Below are positions 25,258 to 37,200 of a stretch of 64,000 nt of DNA, piece after piece (within the stretch, counting starts at the first letter, position 1; the number at the start of each line of letters is the position of its first letter). The translations under genes and the position numbers were made by a program. Where the stretch lies: assembly GCA_027922465.2 (NCBI GenBank), contig BQMF02000629.1:62001-126000 (forward strand). Direction: 5' to 3'. Source of the stretch: Turritopsis dohrnii (lineage: Eukaryota > Cnidaria > Hydrozoa > Anthoathecata > Oceaniidae). Below the pieces are notes generated by a model that ran no database searches, had not been told where the DNA came from, and saw only the letters and a list, made by a program, of their open reading frames with translations.

Positions 25258-25757
25258 CCGTAATGCTTCGATTAAACGCCCCCCCCCCCTTCTTTTAAAC
25301 GCCCCCCTCGAATAGAAGCCCCCCCCCCTTTTCAGGAGATTTTTAAATAAACGCCCCCCTCTATTAGACGCTCCTCTCTATTAGAGACACACTAATTAAG
25401 GCATGTAGAACTAATACATTGCATTGTTTCAGCTTCAATAAGCTTTGCTTCAAACCCAAATGGAAAATTGAATTGACGAGAGCTTACATGAAAATCCCTA
25501 TGATATAGCGGGGACGAGGATGTGATCGCTGCTGCCCCCGAACTTAACATGATCGAGGAAGATGATATTGACGATGATCTTGAAGTTTAATTTTGTATAT
25601 TTTTTATCGATGATTTAGTTTATATTTACGAAAAAGAAGAGTTTCACAAAAATTCAATAGACGCCCCCCTCTTTTAAACGCCCCCCTCGAATAGATGCCC
25701 CCCTAAAAATTCAAAAAATTTAATAAACGCCCCGGGCGTCTAATCAAAGCATTACGG
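25258..25757 (+). mobile_element. TA-flanked pogo/mariner-like element with transposase tail remnant
   Basis: The inverted ends share CCGTAATGCTT.GATTA and are flanked by TA on each side (25256-25257, 25758-25759). Subterminal AAACGCCCCCCTCGAATAGA words repeat at both ends. At 25513-25590 a 25-codon frame ends in a very acidic tail (IEEDDIDDDLEV then stop). It looks like the C-terminus of a pogo-type transposase, so the element is probably an internally deleted copy. Confidence 0.75.
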
Positions 25758-26161
25758 TATGCAGAAACATTAAAAACGTTTTATCGTTAAAAATGTGTTA
25801 TTGTTAAAAATGTTTTATTATTTAAAACTTATATTTAATTCTTAAAATTCTTAAGAGAAGATCACATTATACTGAACAAATAATAATTTTCACTCATAGC
25901 AGGGGTTAATACAGGATTTGAATTTGGGTGCCCCTAGTGACACATGAAATTCACTTACGATACTAACCATGGCAGCTATTTGTTTTTAATCGTTTTCGAT
26001 TTTGGTTTTTAAATTGCAGAAAGATAATTGATTAGTATTCAAATAATTATGTAATGTGTGCAGACTGTCTGTTGCATATTTTTAAATAGAGTGTGACTCA
26101 AGAGACTTCTTTTGTTAAACAATCGGTCTCTGCGTTCTGATGATGCATGTTAAGAAAAAAA

Positions 26162-27010
26162 CTAGCCGCCAAGGCGGCGTCGCTCGCCGCCGATGTTCAC
26201 CTACTCTGAATCACTGTATCAATAAACGTCAAACTTCCTTATAAACGGCTCGTACAACTTGTGTTCAACCAGAAGCATATTCGAAGTCACAACCTCTGAT
26301 AAAACCAATCTTTTATCAGTGTAACAATACACTCAAAATGTAGAGAGAGAAAACTTCAACTTTTTATTAGCTTTTGTTTTAAAAAAGTTACGCACTCTAA
26401 CATGGGTGCTATCAAACGTAAGGGGGAAATAGTTTCTCTTCTTAAAAACATCACGACGGAGGAGAGAAAAAAGGCACGTGCTAAATGAATAAATAGAATA
26501 AAAAACGTTCGATCAGAAGGCTTAACAATTAAAAGAAGAAATTAATTTGTTAAAAGAAAAGCAAAAAAAAAAAAAAATTTGTTTTGATATAATTCTCTTT
26601 TTTTACCTATCGGTTTTTAAACATTTTGATTGCTCAAAAAAAAAGTTCACCCGTCTCAGACAGTCAGGCAAGAGATAGTGGCAAACCGCACATGCTGCCA
26701 CGTTCTGCCACTGCTGCGCTTTTTGTCCAAAATGTTTAATCAGTTAGTTTCTTTGTATTTTGTTGATGTACTGTTTTCAAAGCCAAGTCAACGTGGAATA
26801 TAAAACTAATAATAATAATAAAAACAAAACGTTATTCCTATTAGCTCATCAGCCAAAAAAAGTCACGTTCGATTGGGGTGGCAATGTATTTGCTTCGAAC
26901 TCACGTCGCACACAAAAAAAGAAATAATTTCGCTCACAACTCATCTACCATTTTGCGTCACTTACAAACAAACAAACAAACAGACAGAGAATCGGCTATT
27001 AATATATAGA
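26162..27010 (-). mobile_element. Non-autonomous Helitron, family C (minus strand)
   Basis: On the minus strand it starts TCTATATATTAATAGCCGAT after an A and runs into CTGTCTGTTTGTTTG. It ends with a GCCGCC-TT-GGCGGC hairpin followed directly by TAGT, giving a CTAG end before T. This is the standard Helitron layout, including the A/T target. No helicase is present. A short frame (26402-26488, plus strand) is not convincing. Confidence 0.85.
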
Positions 27011-28149
27011 TAATTCATTCATTCATGCACAAGAAGAACTTTTATATCCATGATTCATTGAATAAACAAAATTCAGACATGAAGAAAGTGAGGTTTCAAT
27101 TTGTGTGCTAAGATTTGGACACCCAATAGCACATTGCAATATGGTTTTTGACCTGTATTACCTCTGCATAGTGGGTGAGCAATTACTTTAGCAGCTATTT
27201 AGCTAGGGAGAAGGAACTATAAAGACCAGTTTTCACATCATTTTCTGTAAAAATTATCTATTTTCAATGTCTTTCGCCGTCTTTACAAAAATAAACATAA
27301 AAATGTTTTCCCTGAGAATGTAACAAAATAGCAATTTTGTCAACTTTATAGAATTAAGAGAATTTTGGTTTCTATTTGTTGAAATTTATGAAACAAATGT
27401 TGTTTCTTTTATCTTTAACAGATGACAACCAAGTAATCAGTGCATTCTTATAAATTTACTTACCTGTGTTACCTGAAATCTACTAAACGTTTATAAACAT
27501 TTACAACATTACACAATTGAAAATGCCTTTTGTAAACAAAACTTTAATCATTTAATCATTTTTATGTAAAAACGTTTAAACGTCTTTTCGTAAACATGGT
27601 TAAAATCGGATTTTTCTATTATTTTCATCATAAAAGATTTTTTGGACTGGGCATTTTGTTGGTTGGACTGTTATTTTAGCTTTTATCTGTCAGATCAATG
27701 TGTCAAAATGATTGGTCATGTCCAATGACTGACTGCTACTTAAATCATTACTGGTAAACAAAAAAATGCATGTTTTTTTGGAAAACGTTTACAACGATAC
27801 ACAAATGATTTCGATTTCGAGTTCGGTCCAGCAAAATGGTTGTTCAAACTTATCTTTTGTAATGAATATGGTGGTTTTGCGTTTGATTGCTTGTTAATTT
27901 CTCAATTTTTGTTAATTCATATGGAAGCACAATCAAAATCGACTGACTATTACTGATTGATCTATCAGAATTACTGACAATATTCTGTTTATTTTTGACA
28001 TATAAACTTAGGACTAAACCAATATTCACAGATTATTTTACTTTATAATGGAAATCAACAATCAGTGCTTTATGTTTATAGCTTTTCCCTCCCTCACATA
28101 AAATGATAATGACTACCTGTCTCAAGTACTGATCTATTTTTTGTTTAAG
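27011..28149. other. Upstream part of the SET-recombinase locus, no exon recognised
   Basis: The first recognised exon starts in phase 1, so at least one coding exon must lie upstream. I could not identify it here. Confidence 0.3.
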
Positions 28150-28248
28150 AATTGAGAAAGAAAAGGCTGCACCCCAATGAAGTGGCGAAGCAATTTTTAG
28201 AAATTGATCGAAATGATTTAATCTTGAAAAGGATTAACACAATAATAG
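28150..28248 (+). CDS. Exon: pre-SET segment of the fusion gene
   Basis: The acceptor TTTAAG precedes 28150 and the donor GTTTGT follows 28248. The frame (two bases, then LRKKRLHPNEVAKQF...) ends RINTIIG once joined to the exon at 33918, giving a continuous IIGFGVF. That is the KGRGVFA-like first strand of a SET domain. The exact join of a conserved motif across a 5.7-kb intron is strong support. There is no ATG in frame, so this is not the first exon. Confidence 0.75.
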
Positions 28249-31200
28249 GTTTGTACACAATTAGTTATTATCGTCTGAATCTCTTTCACATTCAGATTTT
28301 GAAGATGGTTCTATTCTTGCTTTCTGTACAATACTTTGTAATTTAAAATGTCATTATTTCTCAACATCATACTTTGGTGTTGACTTAAGGTATTTGTGGT
28401 TATAGTCTGAAATACAAAAGTTGTCACCATAAGGAAACATGTCACTGTAAGGTATTTCTGTTTGCAATTATATGTTTACTTAAAAGATGAATGGAAAAAG
28501 TTTCTGTCACTTGATGGTAATACTTATGTCACCATATGGTAATATTATGTGTAATACTAGTTTTTATGTAAAAGCCCAGAATTTTGCAATACACAGAACA
28601 TGAAAGAAAGATGAAATGAGCTTTTATTTTGAAAGTGAGAAAATAAATATTTCATCTAATAGCTTAAATGTGAGTTGTGAAGAAATCCAAAATAAACCTC
28701 ATCTCACCAAAAGAAATATTACTATTTTTTAATCAATCTAGTTATAATAGGTAACATATCTTTTCATAATTGTCCTTCGGATGAAAATCGGATGAAACTA
28801 TGGGTTTAAAATAATATGTTTCTGCAAAATCAAATAAATATATACCTGTCAAACCATTTTAAAGACAGTTGTTTTAAGGCAGATGCAATATCCTCTGCCA
28901 GCAAAGCAACTGATAAAAAGTTTTCCAGAATTCCATGATATAGTAGAAAATATTCTTATTCAGGCATGTTGTTTGGGAACCATATCTCATCTAGATGTAA
29001 AATGTTGCAGTGGGGAACTGTTTCCTCCTTCAAAACAATGAGTGACTCTGGGGTATTGTTGATAGAACAAAAAGTGCAAACAGCACAGCCCAGTGGAGAT
29101 TTGCTTTAACAGAAATAATTAAATGAGAGGTAGAGAGTTTATCAGAAATATGCACCGAATGATAGCTTATACCAATGATTGATCTTTTCTATTACAGTTG
29201 GCATCTTAATAAAGTTTGTCCATTTGTTTGCTGAACATAAAGTTTTTAGTAATTTATTTCATCAGTCTATGAATTTTAAATGATAAGTCATTGATAAAAG
29301 GTTGAAAACGAATTTCAAGTTAAAATTATATGTAATGTAATTTAATATAACACTGGACTAAAGAAATGTTGTTGTCACCTTAAGGTTGTTATGTCACCTT
29401 AAGGTTTCTTTATGGGATCTTAAATGTAATTTTGGTTGGCACTGAACTATAGAAATTGCCTTATGGTAATATATACATGGTTCTCAGTTTTGTTGCATTC
29501 ATGGTAAACCTGGTATTATGGTATTTGTTTTCCCTGGTGGTAATCATGGTATATGGTATAAATTAGATGTTCCTAGTTGTAACTTTAAGGTGCAAGTAGT
29601 TTAGGTCATTGGTTGTGTTTAACACACACCTTATGAAAAAGATGATGTATTAAGGATTAGATAATGGGAATGTGCTGTAGTCTTAGTTTTGAGTCCCATG
29701 TATTTAACATTGAAGATTTAGGGGATTTCTATTATTTGTCATTTCACCTAGTTTGTTAGCTAATTCGTTGGGATATAATACTTTTTTTAGAAAAGAGTTT
29801 AATAAGCAAAAAGCAAGAAATTTGAAAGCCCATTATAAGGATAAATACCGTAGTTTGAATAGTTAATTTTAACTTCTTCTTCATTTTTTTTTTTTTTTTT
29901 TTTGCTCCCTATTGAAATAAAAGTTAAATGTTGCTGCCAGTGTCTGAAAAGCTGCTTTTTCTGCTTAAGTTTTTTTTGTCTAAAGTAGGTCAATGATTCT
30001 TCTTGGGACTACAACTAAATTACATCACTGCTCACTGTCCTTTGTGAGTTAGGGTGTTCTAACTGCTTGCTGGGTAAAATATATTAATATTTGCCTTTAG
30101 CTAGTGGATTTGTTTAATTGTGGAATTGTCGTCAAGTTGAAATTAGATTTTTTTTATATTTATTTCATGAAGCAGGTGTGCAAAAGTTCGAACTCTAAAC
30201 TAATTTGGACCTATAAATAGTCAATATGAACCTTAAGAACCTTTGGAAGTCACCATTGAGAGGAAGCTTTCTTTGTCAGGCTTTGAAATTTTTTAGTGGC
30301 TTAAATGGGAATATGAATGTTCTATGTGCCCCAAGTCCTTGTTTTAGGATAAGTTTCAGTTTTTTGTGTGTTAGTCAATATGTACAAATTTGGTGACAAC
30401 CATCAACAAGAGTTATGATTAACATGATTACATTCAATAAAACGTTGCTTGTTGAGTCTTAGTTCAGTTTTTTCGATAAATACCTTAGTATTTCTTCACT
30501 GATGTATGTATGTATGTAGTAGCGCTATCGGCTCTGAAGCTTAGCTCAATGGAGCTGAAAGTTCATTGCCTTACGCGGCTTCACCAACTTCATGGATCGG
30601 CCTTACACTTATAGTTCCCTATGGAACTGGAGAGGCGTGACTCTCTCCTCCATGGTGCTCTAGCGCCGACAGGACAGGTCTGTCTACCCAATTTCCCTCA
30701 CATGGCTTGGGTTAACCCGGGCAAAGGTACATTCACTTGCCAAGCGAATCGCTGCTAGGGGGAATCGAACCCCGATCTCCCGCACCAAAGGCCGGGATCA
30801 TTACCACTACACTACAGCGCCTTCTTCACTGATGAGCTGGTATTTTTTTGTGTAATGTGCTTAATAATGTGTATGTATTGTCACCTTAAGGTTTCCTATT
30901 TTTGCTATTCCTAATGCAGTGTCATTTGACACTGGGCCATAGAAATTATGCTGTCACCTTATGGTAATATATATGTCACCTTAAGGTTTCTTACTTGCTA
31001 TCCCTAATGCAGTGTCATTTGGCACTGAATTATAGAAATTATGCTGTCACCTTATGGTAATATATATGTCACCTTAAGGTTTCTTACTTGCTATCCCTAA
31101 TGCAGTGTCATTTGGCACTGAATTATAGAAATTATGCTGTCACCTTATGGTAATATGTATGTCACCTTAAGGTTTCCTATTTGCTATCCCTGATGCAGTG

Positions 31201-34200
31201 TCATTTTGTACTGAACTATAGAAATCATTTCTGTCACCTTATCATAAGGCCACCTATAATTAATCATTCATTCATAGTCATTTTTTACATGAATATCTTG
31301 ATGCGTGATGCGGTGATTTATTTTTCATTTTTATTTACTTTTTATATGTTCTTTCTTTCGCAAGGGTGAGTGACTCATAACCAACATTAGCTTTGATGTA
31401 CAGAAAATGATCTGATTATGGTTTCTTCATAGCAAGTGAGACAAGTGAGACAGCATCTTTCACATTAAATAGTATTTACAAAAAGATCTAGAACATATTG
31501 AATTTATGGAAACAGGGTATTCCATTGCTCCTTTTAAAAACTTGTTATTTATAAATACAGAACATAAAATAATGGGTTTTTCAAGGGCGCTTAGTGCATT
31601 CTGTAAACAAATTTGACATTCCGTAAGTTAACAAAAGTGTATAAACGTGTGATAAAATTCGGAATAGAAGTTAGTTGGTATTTTTCTTAAAGCCGTTGGT
31701 GAAAAGCTTATCAACAATTTTTGGTTATGCAGTTTATGGACGTTTTCGATTTTACCTCTCCACGATTATATTGGTTACTTCGCAACAATAAAAGAAGAAA
31801 AATCCTATTTTTAAATGATTTTATAACTTTAGAAAAATAATCAAACTTGATGCGCAATTATTGAATTTTAATTCTGAATGTGCACGGAAGACTATGAACG
31901 AATGATTAATTATAGGTGGCCTAATATGTATGTCACCTTATTAGGTCTCTTATTTGCTATCTATGATGTAGTGTCATTTTGCACTTGTCTCTTGAAAGAA
32001 CTAAGGACTTGTTTGATAAGGTTGAAATGGCTGCTGAGTTGGAGAACAACCTTAGGACAGTAGTTGAATGGGGTCAGAAATGGCTGGTTTCCCTCAATGC
32101 TTCGAGAACTAAGCTACTCTCTATTAATCGCTTCAGGGACCCTGTAATTCCTTCTGCTCTTATGAACGGAAGTGAGCTTGCAGAGTCATCTCATGTTCAT
32201 CTTCTAGGTTTAACTTTCACAAAGAATTTCACATTGAATTCTTACATCGAGTCCATTGCTAAATCTGCTGCTATGAAGGTTGGCTCACGTTTTTGGGTCC
32301 GTCACTTTCTTTCGGCTGAATCTATCATCTACATGTTTAAGGCCACTATTCGCCATTGTCTTGAGTACTGCATCAGAGAAACATTGCTTCCCTGTGTCTT
32401 TTCTATGAATGCTTTCATGGGCATTGTTCTAATGACCCCTTCTCCTAAGACTTTCTCTCGGAACACTTGTCTCTCATCGAATTCTCTTTGACTGTTCAGG
32501 TCCCAACATGCCTTAAGAACTTTTATTCATCTACCCTTTTCCCTCGGACTGTTCGCCTCTGGAATTCTTTCCCTTATAGTTGCTTTACTGCTGAGGATGA
32601 TCTGCAATCTTTTAAATCCAAGGTTAACTGCCACCTTGCTCTATCTTTATAACTCTTCTTTCTTTTCTCATCCCTCTCATCCGTGTTTATAACTGTTCTT
32701 CCTTTTCTCATCTTGTAGCTCTCTGCCTAGTAGTGCCTTTGGCCTTGCAGGGAGCAACCCATTAAAAAAACAAAACAAAAAAAACTATATAAATCATTAA
32801 ATATATATGTCACTTTAAGGTCTCTTATTTGCTATCTCTAATGTAATGTCATTTGGCACTGGACCATAAAAGTCATTACTGTCACCTTATGGTAATATAT
32901 ATGTCACCTTAAGGTCTCTTATTTGCTACCTGTAATGTAATTTCATTTTGCACTGAACTATATAAATCATTGCTGTCACCTTATGGTAATATATATGTCA
33001 CTTTAAGGTCTCTTATTTGCAATCTCTAATGCAATGTCATTTATAGCCTTATGATATATTATTAACTGATATGATAATGATATAATGGTAATATGGTAAT
33101 ATATTCACCTTTAGGTCTGTTATTGGCTATCTCTAATGTAATGTCATTTTATAGCCTTATGATAATGTTATTACCTGATGTGATAAAAGTTTGCCAATAT
33201 CTTTTTTCTGATAAGTTTGTTTTCTTTCTATGTAAAGTAGCTCGGATTAATTAAAGCTTGTACTGTCTACAATAACTTCTCATGTTATCTGATGAATATG
33301 GATGTAATTTAAAAGCAGCTATTTAATAGAGTTACTTGTGCTAGAAGAATGCAGAATTGCTTATTAATGAAAATGTGTTCATCAATTTTTTTGCTTATTC
33401 ACTTTTGCTTTCACTGATATTTCATATCATGATTCCAGGTATGTAAATGATCTGGTAAATAACTTTTGCAGCTATCAAATTTGATTCTATGCTTTAAGGA
33501 CCTGAAGATTATTGCCAAGAATAATAAGTTGTTTGTTATGTTTTATTCTTAGCATTCTATAACAGCATTATTTAATCATAACTTTTTAGATACCTTTCTT
33601 TGTCTTGATTTTTATTGTTACTTTTTTTATTGTTACTGTAACATCTAATAAAACCAACTATGGAATATTAAGAATTATAAGAGGAAAGCTATGTTTTATA
33701 TCAACCTCACCATAGCTCCTTCAGAAAACTAAGGTAAAGGTATTCTAAGAGAGATAACTGATATATACAGAATCCTAGTGGCAGTAGTGTAATTTCATTC
33801 ATGTTGGGAGTTAAAACTGTCATCATCAAGGTCAAGAAAATATTGACTGCTGTTCCTTCTATAACCAAGAAAGAAAACTTTATTTAGATTCCTTTTAATG
33901 TATGAAATCTATTTCAGGATTTGGTGTGTTTACAGGATGTGAAATAGAAGAAGGAGAATTCATTCTTGCATATAGGGGTAAGTATCTTTCCTATAACTAC
34001 TTTTGCTATGTTTTGCTGTCCTAGTTATTTTTAGAGAGGCTGCTAAAAATTGTGTTAAGCTCTATCTGCTTGTGTATGCTTTAAGAAGGATGTGTGAGCA
34101 CTAATTTACGTTCTATGTATTTTGCACTTTCATTACTTTCTGTTAAGATTTTTGTATTGAGAAAGAAGTGTCATAAAAAATATAAATTGGTTACATGAAT

Positions 34201-37200
34201 TTCATTAAATATGAAGGGGCATAAAAAATCTAATAAATGTGGACAATTTCTTATGGTCAAATAGTTTTGAAGTAACTGTTACCTTCAACTGTCCAAAGAC
34301 TGCCTGCCATCTATTAGTTGTTTTGTGTCAGTCCATAAATTGACAAAAATCAGTGAATTCATAAAGTGGGTGCATTTTCATTTAGAATGATGTCCTTAGA
34401 GGAAATTGTTTGATATTGCTTCAATTTATGTATTTTACAGGATTTTATGCATTCAAAAATTTTTGACTTTTATCAGTTAAAGCTGCTTGCGACAATTAAG
34501 TTTCGCAACTTTTTTTGTACATGACTTATTGTGACTTTAAGGTATCTGTAATGAGAACATTTCATCTGTAGGTGAACGTATAAGTGAAGTTGATGCTCAG
34601 ATACGAGCCACAGAATATGAGAAAACACAACAAGGAAATTTCATCTACCATGGACTTAAGGATGTTTATGGAAAATCATTCTGGTATAATTCAGCTGAGT
34701 TTATATATGACTAGTGGGATTTTGTTTATTAGCATGATAATAAACCACAAGATATTTTTGTTATAGTATTGATGCTACTAATGAGAACCAATCATTTGGG
34801 AAAATGGTGAACGATTCCCCATCTGAGTTTGCAAATGCGCGTATGAAAAGACTAGTTGTTTCTAATGCAGTTCACCTTTGTTTGTTTGCAACAAAGCCAA
34901 TTTCAAGTGGAACTGAGATCAGGTATTCTACTGATTTTGATGGTTTTTCAGCATGAATATTTGGTTATTAGATATTCATGTTTAGCTCTGTTAATAGGTA
35001 TGATTATGGTGAAAGTGAAAATGAAATGCCATGGAGAAAGCTTGTACGTTAGACTTAATCTAATTTCAATTTAACCAGTTTCATTTGGTAATAAAAAAGT
35101 TGTTTTATGAAATCAATTTCTTTTCATTATCATTTATTACAGGAGTCCTGCTTGCGCCCACTTGTATTGCTGTGCGGAGAGATATCTGTATGTGAAGCCA
35201 AAACAAATGACGCATCAGTTGTAACCGAATGCTCTGATATACACAATGATCTAAACATTCCTGCAATGAAAGTTCAAACTGCCTCAAGATTTATCAATGA
35301 TCAATCATTTCCTATTAACAAGAAGGAGACTATTGTTGATATGACTGCTTTTTGTCTGGATGTACCTTCAAAATCATCTCTTTTACCATCATGCAAGGCC
35401 ACTTCCGATGGAATTGTTGATATGACTGCTATTGGTCTGGATGTACCTTCAAAATCATCTCCTTTACCATCATGCAAGGCCTCTTCCGATGGAATTGTTG
35501 ATATGACTGCTATTGGTCTGGATCTACTATCAAAATCATCTCCTTTACCATCATGCAAGGCCACTTCCGATGGAATTGTTGATATGACTGCTATTGGTCT
35601 GGATGTACCTTCAAAATCATCTCCTTTACCATCATGCAAGGCCACTTCCGATGGAATTGTTGATATGACTGCTTTTGGTCTGGATGTACCTTCAAAATCA
35701 TCTCCTTTACCATCATGCATGGCCACTTCCGATGGAATTGTTGATATGACTGCTATTGGTCTGGATGTACCTTCAAAATCATCTCCTTTACCATCATGCA
35801 AGGCCACTTCCGATGGAATTGTTGATATGACTGCTATTGGTCTGGATGTACCTTCAAAATCATCTCCTTTACCATCATGCAAGGCCACTTCCGATGGAAT
35901 TGTTAATATGACTGCTTTTGGTCTGGATGTACCTTCAAAATCATCTTCTTTGCCATCATGCATCGCCACTTCCGATCGTCGTCTCAATTCAAGACAGCCT
36001 TAAGTCCATTTTTTCAAAAATTGAGATAAGACCATACCCCCATATTTCTGCATGTCTGCTTTCGAAAAATGGCCTTAAGTCCACCAAATTCCTATGGGAA
36101 AGTGGTGTTTTTTGCAATTCAAAAAAAATAAGGATTTCAGATTTTTGCAAAATCTTAATCCAAAAACAGCCTTAAGTCCAAGGGTTCAGAGCAAGAAAGC
36201 CTTATGTCCAACCTTGATGAATTTGTGGACTTAGGGCATTCTATGGTTAAACATTCAACTAATCTTAAAGCCTTAAGTCCAAAATTTTTAGATAGAATGG
36301 ACTTAAGGCTTTTTTAGGTTTAATTATGCAATGATTTTATGTGACTTAAGCTAAATTTATCACAAAGGCATGCCCATTTTTCAGCACTGCAATGTCTTCA
36401 TTTTTTCAAAGATACAGCTTCCTCACTCTATTTTGATTGAGTCAGTGTGTTTTGGAGTCATGACAAAGTTTTTTTGAACAAGTTATAAAAATTACCACTT
36501 TGAGATTATATTATTGCTTCACTTTTAGGAGATTTAATGTTGAATTCTGTATTGAAGATAGCTGTCTCTTAAGTTTTTTCAGCTAAGTTTAATTTTATGT
36601 CTCCACATTGCTGTCAATAACAGATCTTTTGAATAAAATCTCCTACTTATGAACTTTCATGTTTTACAGACAACTTAGTTTTATGTCTTTTAAGTTTCTA
36701 TAATACTGACTCTTGTGGTATTAGAAACCATTGCATTGATGTAGATTTAAATTAGAAGCTAATGGATTGGAAAATGAAAAACCTGTTTATATCTGCTGTT
36801 TCAGATCTGTTACATGTTTTTCTGGGTTTTTTTGCATTGTACTACTTTTAGTATTTTCAATATGTTAGAATTTATAATATCAGGAATGCCTGGTTTATTA
36901 TATTGGACAATTAGTTTTAGCCAGGTAAAGAATGACAGAGGAATAGGAAACGAACTTCTCAGTTTCTCAGTTTATGATAGTTTCACAGTTATAGATAATA
37001 AAAAAGTAAGTCATGCAGAATTTAGGGACTAGAAGTTGGTCAGCAACAGAACAGTTTACTGAAGGAGATTTGGTATATGTTGAAGCAAAGGTTTTTGATA
37101 AAAGTGAGAAAGAAAAGTACAGTGATTTCTTTGCTAACAAAGGCAAAACTATCTTGAAAGGCGAAATTATCAGCATATCAAAAATCACCAAAAAGGCTAG

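Larger units (their letters stand above)
28390..33190. repeat. 94-bp satellite built on GTCACCTTAAGGT, in the first recognised intron
   Basis: Clear units start with GTCACCTTAAGG at 30880, 30975, 31068 and 31161. The array resumes at 31932, 32809, 32903 and 32997, always about 94 bp apart once insertions are subtracted. Each unit reads GTCACCTTAAGGTxTC, TTGCTATC, GCAGTGTCATTT, GCACTGAA, ATAGAAAT, CTGTCACCTTATGGTAATATAT. Decayed single units occur at about 28410-28560 and 29370-29480. The array is interrupted by a MITE (31248-31921) and a reverse transcriptase fragment (about 31986-32770). Confidence 0.9.

Noticed and set aside
30505..30821. True tRNA gene at the SINE head
   Set aside because: The A and B boxes fit, but the acceptor stem does not pair, and the head is part of a 317-bp unit with a target duplication, which is a SINE.
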